A stretch of DNA of 64,000 nucleotides from Flavobacterium geliluteum (GCF_017948595.1 NZ_JAGFBV010000008.1:79741-143740); one strand, 5' to 3'. Shown: positions 46,153 through 54,876, counted from the stretch's first letter. Numbers and translations: made by a program. The notes: generated by a model from the sequence alone, not told the origin.

Positions 46153-46160
46153 TAATTTTG
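46153..46160 (+). promoter_or_regulatory. Promoter -7 element for pssA
   Basis: TAATTTTG matches TAnnTTTG, 29 bases before the pssA start codon. It lies in the divergent gap of 189 bases shared with the PorV-like gene. No TTTG box is seen 19 bases upstream. Confidence 0.45.
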
Positions 46161-46188
46161 TTCCTCAAGACTATCAAATTTATAAAAC

Positions 46189-46920
46189 ATGAATATCAAA
46201 AAACACATTCCGAATTTAATTACGTTAATCAATCTTTTTTGTGGTTGTATCGCAGTTGTTTTTGTATCGCAAGCTAATTGTTGGCAAGATTCTTTTTACT
46301 TTCTTATGGCTTTTTACATGGTGTGTTTAGGGATATTTTTTGATTTTTTTGATGGTTTTTTTGCGAGATTATTCAAAGTCTCAAGTCCACTTGGATTGCA
46401 ATTAGATTCTTTGGCAGATATGGTGACGAGCGGCGTTGTTCCAGGTTATGTAATGTACAGTATGTTCGAAAGAAGCGGTCATCAATTAGGAAATCAGGCT
46501 ATCATTCCTTTTTTAGGATTTATTATCACTTTAGGTGCGTGTTACAGATTAGCCAATTTTAATATTGATACTCGCCAGACAGATTCATTTATTGGTTTGC
46601 CAACTCCTGCAAATGCATTGTTTATTTTAAGCCTTCCTTTGGTTGTAGAATTTTCAAATTCGATCATCATTCTTGAAGTTTTAACAAATGAATGGGTTTT
46701 ACTACTTATTACATTATGTAGTGCTTATGTTATGAATGCTGAAATTCCATTGTTTTCATTAAAAATCAAGAAATTCAATTTGAAAGACAATGCACTTCAA
46801 ATACTATTTTTATTGATTTCTGGCGTATTGCTCGTTTTACTTCGTTACATCGCAATTCCTCTGATTATTATTTTTTATGTGTTATTGTCGATTGTTAACA
46901 ATATCTTTTCTAAAAAGTAG
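46189..46920 (+). CDS. pssA: CDP-diacylglycerol--serine O-phosphatidyltransferase
   Basis: A 243-residue inner-membrane enzyme making phosphatidylserine, the precursor of phosphatidylethanolamine. The CDP-alcohol phosphotransferase motif DGx2ARx8Gx3Dx3D is complete in FDGFFARLFKVSSPLGLQLD followed by SLAD (residues about 47-70). Six or more helices. It opens with MNIKKHIPNLITLINLFCGC, typical of PssA. The next gene starts shortly downstream on the same strand. Confidence 0.92.
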   Translation: MNIKKHIPNLITLINLFCGCIAVVFVSQANCWQDSFYFLMAFYMVCLGIFFDFFDGFFARLFKVSSPLGLQLDSLADMVTSGVVPGYVMYSMFERSGHQLGNQAIIPFLGFIITLGACYRLANFNIDTRQTDSFIGLPTPANALFILSLPLVVEFSNSIIILEVLTNEWVLLLITLCSAYVMNAEIPLFSLKIKKFNLKDNALQILFLLISGVLLVLLRYIAIPLIIIFYVLLSIVNNIFSKK

Positions 46921-46943
46921 TTTTTGGTTTGAATAAAAATAAA

Positions 46944-47786
46944 ATGGCGCAACGAAGAACTTCTTATACCAAAAAATCAAAACCTGCAAAATCGATCTTT
47001 AATCAGGCCTTACGATGGATAGTGGGAACTTTTTTTACGATGCTTTTTTTAGGTGCCGTTTATCATTATCGTCATGGACTGGCGTATTATTTGGGTTTTA
47101 AATCCAATAGAACAGAAGATAGTGTTGAAAAACGCCTTTCGGATGTTCGAAATATTCAGGTTTTAGAAAATCATAAAGGAAAAGTTGTAGGGATTGATGT
47201 TTCTGAATTTCAAGGAGTTATTGATTGGGATGATGTCGAAATGCTGGAGGAAAAATATCCTGTGCAGTTTGTTTTTGTTCGCGCTACAGCCGGTAACGAT
47301 AGGGTTGACAGACAATTTAAAAATAACTGGTTAGAAGCCAAAAAGCATAAAATTATTCGTGGGGCTTATCATTATTATCGTCCGAACGAAAATTCTATCG
47401 AGCAGGCTAATCTTTTTATAAAAACGGTCAAGCTAAAAAAAGGTGATTTGCCTCCGGTTTTGGATATTGAAAAGTTGCCTAAAAATCAGCCTTTGGATTC
47501 ATTAAAAAAAGGCTTGAAAAGATGGTTGAATAAAGTAGAATCTCATTATGGTGTGCGCCCAATCATCTATACAGGAGAACGCTATTATAGTGATTTTTTA
47601 CAAGATGGTTTTGGAGAATATTTATTCTGGATTGCCAATTATAATTTTTACAGAGAAAAAATGGACGAAGAATGGCTTTTCTGGCAATTTACAGAAAAAG
47701 CGACTGTGCCGGGAATAGAACGCAGTGTCGACGTAAATATTTACAATGGCGACTTAGAACAATTGCAATTTATAACGGTGGAGTAG
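46944..47786 (+). CDS. Glycoside hydrolase family 25 (lysozyme-like), membrane-anchored
   Basis: A muramidase of about 280 residues. A basic N-terminus and one helix (about 20-40) anchor it; the GH25 barrel starts at VVGIDVSEFQGVIDWDDV and contains FVRATAG, GAYHYYRP, PVLDIEK (catalytic acids) and FWIANYN, WLFWQFTEKA. It should cut peptidoglycan in the periplasm. The frame extends to TTG at 46929, but ATG 46944 (MAQRRTSYTKK) is the more usual start. It is co-directional with pssA. Confidence 0.87.
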   Translation: MAQRRTSYTKKSKPAKSIFNQALRWIVGTFFTMLFLGAVYHYRHGLAYYLGFKSNRTEDSVEKRLSDVRNIQVLENHKGKVVGIDVSEFQGVIDWDDVEMLEEKYPVQFVFVRATAGNDRVDRQFKNNWLEAKKHKIIRGAYHYYRPNENSIEQANLFIKTVKLKKGDLPPVLDIEKLPKNQPLDSLKKGLKRWLNKVESHYGVRPIIYTGERYYSDFLQDGFGEYLFWIANYNFYREKMDEEWLFWQFTEKATVPGIERSVDVNIYNGDLEQLQFITVE

Positions 47787-47831
47787 CTTGTTTTTAAAAG
47801 GTAAAATTAGGATGGATGCAAAATAAAAAAA

Positions 47832-48050
47832 TTACTGATATCTACGCACACTATAAAGGAAAAACAACAAAGCAATAATAGTTAGCACTGCTATTGTGTT
47901 TCCAAAGTTAAGGGTAAAACCCATCCAAGCAACTCTTTTCTGAACAAAGAATCTTTTGTCTTCTTTATTGAAATAAAAAGGGCCAAACCAATTTTTAGGA
48001 TCTTTATTCCAATTATTTAAATCTTCTTGTGTTGGTTTTTCTGAATTCAT
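47832..48050 (-). CDS. Small DUF5808-like membrane protein
   Basis: A 72-residue protein. The segment WFGPFYFNKEDKRFFVQKR then MGFTLNFGN matches the DUF5808 pattern (W-x2-G-x-FY-x-N-x2-D-x-R-x-FV-x-KR). It is followed by one C-terminal helix (TIAVLTIIALLFFLYSV). Function unknown. It stands 55 bases from lptB on the same strand and converges on the GH25 gene from the other side. The start is the only Met near the N-terminus. Confidence 0.75.
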   Translation of the reverse strand: MNSEKPTQEDLNNWNKDPKNWFGPFYFNKEDKRFFVQKRVAWMGFTLNFGNTIAVLTIIALLFFLYSVRRYQ

Positions 48051-48105
48051 TTTGAATGTTTTTTAATTAAAAGTTCAAATTAAAAACGTCGTTGATTTTT
48101 TTGAT

Positions 48106-48846
48106 TTAAAATTCAAGTTTCTTTTTACGCAATTCAAAATTTTGCCCCAAATAAACACGGCGAACCATTTCGTCTTCTACCAATTCTTCCGGAATTCCTG
48201 CTTTTAAAATTCCACCTTCAAACATCAAATACGTTTTGTCAGTAATGGCTAAAGTCTCCTGAACGTTGTGATCGGTAATTAGGATTCCGATGTTTTTGTT
48301 TTTTAATTGTGCAACAATTCGCTGAATATCTTCTACGGCAACGGGGTCAACACCTGCAAAAGGTTCGTCTAATAAAATAAATTTCGGATCGGTTGCCAAA
48401 GCACGAGCGATTTCGGTACGACGACGCTCACCTCCCGAAAGTAAATCACCTCGGTTGGTACGAATATGTTCTAAGCTAAATTCTTCAATTAAACTTTCCA
48501 TCTTTGCAATTTGCTCTTCTTTAGAAAGTTTGGTCAATTGCAAAACGCTAAGAATATTGTCTTCGATACTTAATTTTCTAAAAACAGAAGCTTCCTGAGC
48601 CAGATAGCCAATACCTTGCTGTGCGCGCTTGTACATTGGATAGTCGGTAATATTCAGATCATCAAGATAGATATTTCCTGAGTTTGGTTTTACCAATCCT
48701 ACGATCATGTAAAATGAAGTTGTTTTTCCGGCACCATTTGGTCCCAAAAGTCCAACGATTTCCCCTTGGTTTACTTCAACAGAAATTCCTTTTACAACGC
48801 TTCGACCTTTGTAGGTTTTGATTAAATTATCGGCTCGTAGTTTCAT
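48106..48846 (-). CDS. lptB: LPS export system ATPase
   Basis: A 246-residue ABC ATPase driving lipopolysaccharide transport from the inner to the outer membrane with LptFG. Walker A GPNGAGKTT, Q-loop LAQEASVF, signature LSGGERRRTEIARALA, Walker B FILLDEPFAGVD and the switch His in ITDHNV are all present; GERRRTEIARAL and HNVQETL are LptB hallmarks. The partners are not in the window. It lies downstream of tatC and an AhpD-like gene, from which a strong hairpin separates it. Confidence 0.94.
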   Translation of the reverse strand: MKLRADNLIKTYKGRSVVKGISVEVNQGEIVGLLGPNGAGKTTSFYMIVGLVKPNSGNIYLDDLNITDYPMYKRAQQGIGYLAQEASVFRKLSIEDNILSVLQLTKLSKEEQIAKMESLIEEFSLEHIRTNRGDLLSGGERRRTEIARALATDPKFILLDEPFAGVDPVAVEDIQRIVAQLKNKNIGILITDHNVQETLAITDKTYLMFEGGILKAGIPEELVEDEMVRRVYLGQNFELRKKKLEF

Positions 48847-48871
48847 TTTTTTAGTTTAAGCGTTTAAGCGT

Positions 48872-48914
48872 TTGAATCGTTTATTCGCTGCAAATTAACG
48901 AATAAACGATTCAA
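48872..48914. repeat. Perfect 16-base inverted repeat
   Basis: TTGAATCGTTTATTCG (48872-48887) and its exact complement (48899-48914) flank an 11-base loop, in the 87-base gap between lptB and the AhpD-like gene. Just beside it are two direct copies of GTTTAAGC (about 48855-48870). No long T-tract follows on the minus strand, so it looks more like an intergenic palindrome or RNA-stability hairpin than a standard terminator. Confidence 0.85.
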
Positions 48915-48933
48915 CAAATAAACCTGTTAACAT

Positions 48934-49287
48934 TTATTTAGTTTCGGCTTCTTCCAAAGCTTCCCAGAATTCGTATGCTCTGCGCAAATGCGGGATTACG
49001 ATTGTTCCTCCAACAAGAGTTGCAATTCCCATTGCTTCCATCATTTCTTCTTTGGTTACTCCTTCTTTATGGCTGGTTTCTAAGTGGTATTTTACACAAT
49101 CATCGCAGCGTAAAACGGCCGATGCAACAAGCCCTAAAAGTTCTTTTGTTTTTACATCAAGAGCACCGGGTGCGTAGGCATTGGTGTCAAGATTAAAGAT
49201 TCGCTTAACAATTTTGTTGTTATCTGCGAGCAATTTTTCGTTCATTTTAGAACGATAGTCGTTAAATTCTTGAATTAATTCAGACAT
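48934..49287 (-). CDS. Carboxymuconolactone decarboxylase / AhpD-like protein
   Basis: A helical protein of 117 residues. LRCDDCVKYHLETSHKEG holds the CxxC and His of AhpD-like peroxidase/disulfide reductase proteins. Start: ATG at 49287 (MSELIQEFNDYR) overlaps the tatC stop by 8 bases and fits the family; the frame could extend 9 codons upstream into tatC, which is less likely. It probably works in thiol redox protection; the substrate is unknown. Placed between tatC and lptB on the same strand. Confidence 0.85.
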   Translation of the reverse strand: MSELIQEFNDYRSKMNEKLLADNNKIVKRIFNLDTNAYAPGALDVKTKELLGLVASAVLRCDDCVKYHLETSHKEGVTKEEMMEAMGIATLVGGTIVIPHLRRAYEFWEALEEAETK

Positions 49288-50095
49288 TTTCTTTGATTTT
49301 ATTTTTATAAACAATTCTCGAAATAAGGATACTCACCTCGTAAATTAATAACATTGGTATGGCAACGATGGTTTGGCTCACAACGTCTGGAGGTGTTACG
49401 ATTGCCGCTACAATTAAGATGATGATAACAGCATATTTCCAATATTTCCTCAAAAAAGCAGGTGTTACCAGTCCTAATTTGGTTAAGAAATAAATGATGA
49501 TGGGCAATTCGAAAAATAATCCGCTGGCCAGAATACTGGTTTTTACCATTCCCATATAAGAGTCCAGTGTAAATTGATTTTTTACTACATCACTCACCGA
49601 GAAAGTAGCGACAAAATTTACAGACATCGGAATGACTACATAATAGCCAAAAAGCACTCCCAAGAAAAATAATAAAGAAGAAGTGAAAATAAATGTCTTA
49701 GCATTTTTCTTTTCTTTTTCATACAAAGCGGGACTGATAAATTTCCAAACTTCCCATAAAATATAAGGAAAACTCATAACAAATCCTGCCAAAATACACA
49801 TCCATACAAAGATGTTGACTTGACCTTCCATCTCGGTATTTTGTATAATAAAATTCAGTTCGGTGATGCAAATGCTATCTGCAAAGCCTAACTGATGAGA
49901 TAAATCACAAAACCATTGATAGGTAAAAAACGTTGGTCGAGTTGGTCCCAAAAGAATTACATCAAAAAGATAATCACTAACAAAATAAGTGATAAAAGCC
50001 ATGATGACTACTGCAATTGTACTTCTAACTAAAAGCCATCTTAGTTCTTCAAGATGGTCTAAGAACGACATTTCGCTCAGGTTTTTTTTTGCCAT
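49280..50095 (-). CDS. tatC: Twin-arginine translocase subunit TatC
   Basis: A 271-residue inner-membrane protein with six helices, the receptor for twin-arginine signal peptides. The N-terminal motif is MSFLDHLEELRWLLVRS, matching F-x-x-HLxELR; PYILWEVWKFISPALYEKEK and FELPIIIYFL are also conserved. Its ATG overlaps the kdsD stop by one base (TAATG), and its end overlaps the AhpD-like start. TatA is not in the window. Confidence 0.95.
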   Translation of the reverse strand: MAKKNLSEMSFLDHLEELRWLLVRSTIAVVIMAFITYFVSDYLFDVILLGPTRPTFFTYQWFCDLSHQLGFADSICITELNFIIQNTEMEGQVNIFVWMCILAGFVMSFPYILWEVWKFISPALYEKEKKNAKTFIFTSSLLFFLGVLFGYYVVIPMSVNFVATFSVSDVVKNQFTLDSYMGMVKTSILASGLFFELPIIIYFLTKLGLVTPAFLRKYWKYAVIIILIVAAIVTPPDVVSQTIVAIPMLLIYEVSILISRIVYKNKIKENV

Positions 50096-51060
50096 TATAC
50101 GATTCCTTCTTTTAAAATATCATGTAAATGTAAAACTCCTTTGTATGTTCCTTCGTCTGAGACAATCAATTGGGTTATTGAAAAATCTTCAAGAATATTT
50201 AGCGCATCTACCGCCATAGTTTCTGAAGAAACCAGTTTCGGATTTTTAGTCATAATATCTTTGGCGGTTAAATCTGCAATAGAATCCCGGTCATTTAGCA
50301 TTCTTCTAATGTCTCCATCGGTAATAATACCAATTATTTTATCATTTTCTATCACTGCTGTTACGCCCAATCGTTTTTCTGAAATTTCAAAAATTACTTT
50401 TTTAACAGAAGTTTCTGGAGTAACCATTGGTTTTAAAGAATGCTCTATCATATCTTTTACACGAAGTAACAATTTTTTACCTAATGCGCCACCAGGATGA
50501 TAAACGGCAAAATCTTCGGGTTTAAAATCTCTCATTTCCATTAAACAAACGGCTAGGGCATCCCCCATGACAAGCTGTGCTGTAGTGCTGTTTGTTGGTG
50601 CTAAATTTATTGGACAGGCTTCCATATCAACCGTAGTGTTCAAAATGTAATCTGAACCTTTGGCCAAAAAAGAGGTAATATTTCCTGTTATTGCAATCAA
50701 AGTATTTCCAAAACGTTTTAATAATGGAACCAGAACTTTTATTTCAGGGCTATTTCCGCTTTTCGAAATACAAATAATAATATCTTCTTTTTGTATCATG
50801 CCTAAGTCACCATGAATGGCTTCTGAAGCATGCAAAAACATAGAAGGTGTTCCTGTTGAATTGAAAGTAGCGACCATTTTTTGAGCAATTATGGCACTTT
50901 TTCCGATGCCTGTAACGATCAAACGGCCTTTGGTTTCGTAAATGCGTTGGGTAGCTTCGTAAAAATTTTCGTCAAGAAAATCAATTAGTTTTGTAATCGC
51001 TTCACTTTCAGAGAGTATTGTTTTTTTGGCGATAGCCAATATATTTTCTTTTGTTATCAA
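50095..51060 (-). CDS. kdsD: D-arabinose-5-phosphate isomerase (KpsF/GutQ family)
   Basis: A 321-residue enzyme making arabinose-5-phosphate for Kdo, the LPS inner-core sugar. The SIS domain (about 1-190) shows VTGIGKSAIIAQKMVATFNS, HASEAIHGDLG, ISKSGNSPE and HPGGALGKKLL. Two CBS domains follow (about 200-320; GVTAVIENDKIIGIITDGDI). Normal length. It is the first gene of the kdsD-tatC-ahpD-like run and is divergent from recQ. Confidence 0.93.
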   Translation of the reverse strand: MITKENILAIAKKTILSESEAITKLIDFLDENFYEATQRIYETKGRLIVTGIGKSAIIAQKMVATFNSTGTPSMFLHASEAIHGDLGMIQKEDIIICISKSGNSPEIKVLVPLLKRFGNTLIAITGNITSFLAKGSDYILNTTVDMEACPINLAPTNSTTAQLVMGDALAVCLMEMRDFKPEDFAVYHPGGALGKKLLLRVKDMIEHSLKPMVTPETSVKKVIFEISEKRLGVTAVIENDKIIGIITDGDIRRMLNDRDSIADLTAKDIMTKNPKLVSSETMAVDALNILEDFSITQLIVSDEGTYKGVLHLHDILKEGIV

Positions 51061-51077
51061 AACAGAATATTTAAAAA

Positions 51078-51108
51078 TTTGTATGTATAAAAGAAAGTTG
51101 TATCTTTA
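51078..51108 (+). promoter_or_regulatory. Flavobacterial-type promoter for recQ
   Basis: TTTG (51078-51081), a 19-base spacer, then TATCTTTA (51101-51108), which differs from TAnnTTTG only in the last base. The spacing is exactly that of the Bacteroidota consensus. It ends 38 bases before the recQ ATG. Confidence 0.7.
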
Positions 51109-51115
51109 TGTGTTG

Positions 51116-51123
51116 CAAATTTA
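51116..51123 (-). promoter_or_regulatory. Possible divergent promoter -7 element for kdsD
   Basis: On the minus strand this reads TAAATTTG, fitting TAnnTTTG, 55 bases before the kdsD start at 51060. It would overlap the recQ promoter region, so the two promoters could compete. No matching -33 box is seen. Confidence 0.35.
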
Positions 51124-51146
51124 TACAAAATACCATAATATAAAGA

Positions 51147-53339
51147 ATGAATTCAAACGAAATTGAAATACACAAAGAATTAAAGAAGTATTTCGGCTTT
51201 AGCCAATTTAAGGGGTTGCAGGAGCAGGTCATAACAAGTATCTTAGGTAAAAAGAATACGTTTGTGATTATGCCAACTGGTGGTGGAAAATCTCTTTGTT
51301 ATCAATTGCCCGCTTTAATTCAAGATGGAACAGCAATAGTTGTTTCTCCTTTGATTGCTTTGATGAAAAATCAGGTAGATGCTATTCGAAGTCTTTCTTC
51401 AGAAAATGGCATTGCCCATGTTTTAAATTCTTCTCTTACCAAAACCGAAATTACTCAGGTAAAAAAAGATATTACTTCTGGTTTGACTAAGCTTTTGTAT
51501 GTTGCTCCAGAATCTTTAACTAAAGAAGAATACGTGGCTTTTTTGCAAAGTGTCCCCATCTCTTTTGTAGCCATCGACGAAGCACATTGTATTTCAGAAT
51601 GGGGTCATGATTTTAGACCGGAGTACAGAAATCTGAAAAATATTATCAAGCAATTAGGAAGTGTACCTATTATTGGCCTTACCGCAACTGCAACGCCAAA
51701 AGTTCAGGAAGATATTCTTAAAAATCTTGAAATGTCGGATGCAACCACTTTTAAAGCATCTTTTAACAGACCTAATTTATATTACGAAGTTCGTACTAAA
51801 ACTAAAAATATAGAATCGGATATTATTCGATTTATCAAACAACACAAAGGCAAATCTGGGATTATTTATTGCCTGAGCCGCAAAAAAGTCGAGTCAATTG
51901 CTGAGGTTTTACAGGTAAATGGTATTAGCGCGGTTCCTTATCACGCAGGTTTAGATGCCAAAACAAGAGCCAAACATCAAGACATGTTTTTGATGGAAGA
52001 TGTAGATGTTGTGGTGGCTACGATTGCATTCGGAATGGGAATTGATAAGCCAGACGTTCGATTCGTGATTCATCATGATATTCCAAAATCACTGGAAAGT
52101 TATTATCAAGAAACTGGTCGTGCAGGTCGTGATGGAGGAGAGGGACATTGCTTGGCATATTACTCGTATAAAGATGTCGAAAAACTAGAAAAATTCATGT
52201 CTGGAAAACCCGTTGCAGAGCAAGAAATAGGTTTTGCTTTATTGCAGGAAGTGGTGGCTTACGCCGAAACTTCGATGTCACGTAGAAAATTCTTGCTGCA
52301 TTATTTTGGTGAAGAATTTCCGGATGACGGAGATGGTGCCGACATGGATGATAACGTTCGCAATCCTAAAAGCCGAATCGAAGCTCAGGATCAAGTGGTT
52401 AAATTGTTAGAAATTGTTCGCGATACCAAACATATTTATAAATCTAAAGAACTTGTTTATACCTTAATTGGACGCGTGAATGCAGTGATTAAAGCTCATA
52501 AAACAGATACGCAATCTTTTTTTGGGTCTGGTGCCGATCATGACGAAAAATATTGGATGGCTTTGCTTCGCCAAGTTTTGGTGACTGGTTATTTATCTAA
52601 GGATATCGAAACTTATGGCATTGTAAAAATCACCCAAAACGGATTGGACTTTATCAAAAAACCAGTTTCATTTATGATGTCTGAAGACCACGAATACAAC
52701 GAATCTGAAGATGATGCAATAGTAACAGCCGCAAAATCATCCGGAACAGCCGATGAAGTGTTGATGGGAATGTTGCGAGAATTACGTAAAAAAGTAGCCA
52801 AAAAACTCGGAGTACCACCGTTTGTGGTTTTTCAGGATCCTTCGCTTGAAGATATGGCTTTAAAATATCCGATTAGTTTAACCGAATTGTACAACATTCA
52901 CGGTGTTGGAGAAGGAAAAGCTAAAAAATACGGAAGCGATTTTATAACTTTAATTAATCGCTATGTAGAGGATAACGATATTATTCGCCCAGACGATTTG
53001 GTCGTAAAATCTACGGGAGTAAATTCCGCCAATAAATTGTATATCATTCAAAATATTGACAGGAAATTATCTTTAAATGATATTGCTTCTGCCAAAGGAC
53101 TTACAATGGATGCTTTGATTAAAGAAATGGAGCAAATTGTCTATGCGGGTACTAAGCTCAATATAAAATATTGGGTTGATGACATGCTCGATGATGATCA
53201 GCAAGAAGAAATTCATGATTATTTTATGGAATCAGAATCCGATAAAATCGAAGATGCTTTAAAAGAATTTGATGGGGATTATGATATTGATGAATTAAGA
53301 TTGATGAGAATTAAGTTTATTAGCGAAGTAGCGAATTAA
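51147..53339 (+). CDS. recQ: ATP-dependent DNA helicase RecQ, without zinc cysteines
   Basis: A 730-residue superfamily 2 helicase of recombination and repair. MPTGGGKSLCYQLPAL (Walker A), AIDEAHCISEWGHDFR (DEAH and aromatic loop), GLTATATPKV, and YYQETGRAGRDG (motif VI) are intact. The RQC part follows, then an HRDC domain near residues 535-610 (FVVFQDPSLEDMALKYP). The usual four zinc-binding Cys are missing: after YAETSMSRRKFLLHYFGEEF the chain continues with Asp/Gly-rich residues. The C-terminus is acidic. It is transcribed from its own promoter. Confidence 0.94.
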   Translation: MNSNEIEIHKELKKYFGFSQFKGLQEQVITSILGKKNTFVIMPTGGGKSLCYQLPALIQDGTAIVVSPLIALMKNQVDAIRSLSSENGIAHVLNSSLTKTEITQVKKDITSGLTKLLYVAPESLTKEEYVAFLQSVPISFVAIDEAHCISEWGHDFRPEYRNLKNIIKQLGSVPIIGLTATATPKVQEDILKNLEMSDATTFKASFNRPNLYYEVRTKTKNIESDIIRFIKQHKGKSGIIYCLSRKKVESIAEVLQVNGISAVPYHAGLDAKTRAKHQDMFLMEDVDVVVATIAFGMGIDKPDVRFVIHHDIPKSLESYYQETGRAGRDGGEGHCLAYYSYKDVEKLEKFMSGKPVAEQEIGFALLQEVVAYAETSMSRRKFLLHYFGEEFPDDGDGADMDDNVRNPKSRIEAQDQVVKLLEIVRDTKHIYKSKELVYTLIGRVNAVIKAHKTDTQSFFGSGADHDEKYWMALLRQVLVTGYLSKDIETYGIVKITQNGLDFIKKPVSFMMSEDHEYNESEDDAIVTAAKSSGTADEVLMGMLRELRKKVAKKLGVPPFVVFQDPSLEDMALKYPISLTELYNIHGVGEGKAKKYGSDFITLINRYVEDNDIIRPDDLVVKSTGVNSANKLYIIQNIDRKLSLNDIASAKGLTMDALIKEMEQIVYAGTKLNIKYWVDDMLDDDQQEEIHDYFMESESDKIEDALKEFDGDYDIDELRLMRIKFISEVAN

Positions 53340-53348
53340 AATAGATTT

Positions 53349-54110
53349 ATGAAGTTTTTAAAATTGCTTTTTACTTTTGTTATTCTCATATCTATTAAAT
53401 CATTTGCGACGGCTCAGGCTCCGGATTATTTAATCATTGATAAGGATACTTTAAAAATTCAGTCAAATCCGTTAGAAGAATATTTTAATATTCATCCGAT
53501 TCCTGAAAAATTAATAACTGGCGTTTCTAGTGGGAATTGGCGAGGTTATATTGCGTATTTTAAATTCTTAGATGGAAAATTGGTTGTTGAAAATATTTAT
53601 AAAGAAGATTACAAAGAAAATAGCAAAGGCGAAACGGATTATTTTTTGACATCTATATATAAGGATGTATTTGGAATGCAATCTAATTTTGAATGTGATT
53701 TTTATTCGGGTTTATTAATATGTCCATCTGGAAAGATGCTTCAATACGTTCATATGGGTTATAGTTCTTTATATGAAAATTATAATCTGATGGAAATAAA
53801 AAACGGAATTAAGATTAAATCGAAAAAATTGACTGCAAAGGAATTTCAAATATTTAAAATTGATTATTTTAAGTATTATAAACGAACTGAAGAATATAAA
53901 CTTAAAGTTAAAGAGTTTAAAGATGAGACAACTAGTGAATTTGGTATGAATAATAATAGTGTCTTTTTGATTGAAAATCCTGGTACCGGAAAAGAAAACA
54001 AATCACTAAAGAAAAAGGAAGCTGAATTTAGAGCAGATAAACAAATAGATTCTTTTATGTTTGTTTTTTTAAATGATTATATGAAAACAATAGAAATCCC
54101 AACTAATTAA
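53349..54110 (+). CDS. Exported hypothetical protein
   Basis: A 253-residue protein with a signal peptide (about 1-22, ending ATAQA). No known domain is recognised. The central part is rich in Tyr, Lys and beta-type alternation (YIAYFKFLDGKLVVENIY, MLQYVHMGYSSLYENY) and the C-terminal third is highly charged. It begins 9 bases after recQ and ends 4 bases before another small exported protein, so the two are likely co-expressed. Confidence 0.65.
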   Translation: MKFLKLLFTFVILISIKSFATAQAPDYLIIDKDTLKIQSNPLEEYFNIHPIPEKLITGVSSGNWRGYIAYFKFLDGKLVVENIYKEDYKENSKGETDYFLTSIYKDVFGMQSNFECDFYSGLLICPSGKMLQYVHMGYSSLYENYNLMEIKNGIKIKSKKLTAKEFQIFKIDYFKYYKRTEEYKLKVKEFKDETTSEFGMNNNSVFLIENPGTGKENKSLKKKEAEFRADKQIDSFMFVFLNDYMKTIEIPTN

Positions 54111-54114
54111 TTGT

Positions 54115-54537
54115 ATGAAAAAAATATCTCCGTTATTTAAAATAATTGCCTTGGCAGTATTTTCAATTTTAATTTTTAGTTTTTCAATCGATAAAAAAGA
54201 GAACGATACAAAATTAGTGGGTATTTGGAAAGGTTTTGAGAAAGACGCCCAAATAGAGGGAGTTGAAAAACACTGGATACAACAAAGATTTGCAGATGGT
54301 ACTTACATGATAATGTTTACTGCAAAAGAAGATTGCGAAGTTCAGACTTTTACCGAAAAAGGAAAATGGTGGACTGAAGATGGTAAGTTTTACGAAGCTT
54401 CAGAAAGCAGTAAAGATATTGATGTTTACAAATATGAAGTAAAAGGTGAAGAATCTGTTGAGTTCAAAAGTATTAAGTTGTTAGGAAAAGATAATAATAC
54501 CTATACATTCAGTGATTACAGACTTGATCTAAAATAA
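54115..54537 (+). CDS. Exported lipocalin-like hypothetical protein
   Basis: A 140-residue protein with an N-terminal hydrophobic segment (about 8-24), probably a signal anchor or signal peptide. KLVGIWKGFEKD and the later ADGTYMIMF, EKGKWWTEDGKFYE resemble the lipocalin-like proteins common in Bacteroidota, which have G-x-W motifs early in the fold. Ligand and function unknown. A terminator-like hairpin follows. Confidence 0.6.
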   Translation: MKKISPLFKIIALAVFSILIFSFSIDKKENDTKLVGIWKGFEKDAQIEGVEKHWIQQRFADGTYMIMFTAKEDCEVQTFTEKGKWWTEDGKFYEASESSKDIDVYKYEVKGEESVEFKSIKLLGKDNNTYTFSDYRLDLK

Positions 54538-54562
54538 TTCAGGACTAATTCCAATATTTTAA

Positions 54563-54610
54563 AATTCCAAATCCCAAGTGCTACTAATAGTTTGGAATTT
54601 GGATTTTTTT
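54563..54610 (+). terminator. Hairpin with T-tract, probable terminator
   Basis: AATTCCAAA (54563-54571) pairs perfectly with TTTGGAATT (54591-54599) over a 19-base loop; GGATTTTTTT follows. It ends the recQ-side genes. The sequence is also one of the AATTCCAAAT-type repeats seen between flavobacterial genes. Confidence 0.6.
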
Positions 54611-54636
54611 ATTGAAAATTTTTGATTTTTGGAATT

Positions 54637-54876
54637 TCACCCTTCATATACTTCCCCGCGATGTGGTTTCAAAGCATCACGAACCACGATCATATTTTCG
54701 TCAGTGACAACTATAAAAGCAATTGCATGCATGTCGTTGATGATTTTAAAACCCGTAATATTTAGCGGAAGCTTTTCTATAGTGATATATTCTTTCAAAT
54801 GAATTTCGTGGTGTTCTGCTGTTTTTTCTGAGGCTGGACCTCGAAAATCCCAAATCAATTTTATTTTTCTAGACAT
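54637..54876 (-). CDS. Small conserved hypothetical protein
   Basis: A 79-residue soluble protein, basic at the start (MSRKIKLIWDFRGPASEKTA) with a ferredoxin-like alternation of strands and helices (HEIHLKEYI, GFKIINDMHAIAFIVV, MIVVRDALKPHRGEVYEG). No signal peptide or membrane helix. I do not recognise the family. It is alone on the minus strand, converging on the previous genes across the terminator hairpin. Confidence 0.6.
   Translation of the reverse strand: MSRKIKLIWDFRGPASEKTAEHHEIHLKEYITIEKLPLNITGFKIINDMHAIAFIVVTDENMIVVRDALKPHRGEVYEG

Noticed and set aside
46929..46943. TTG start for the GH25 protein
   Set aside because: It adds only five residues, and an ATG follows directly at 46944.
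50141..50500. Open frame of 119 codons on the plus strand
   Set aside because: Antisense to the CBS domains of kdsD, Ser/Ile-rich, no recognisable fold.
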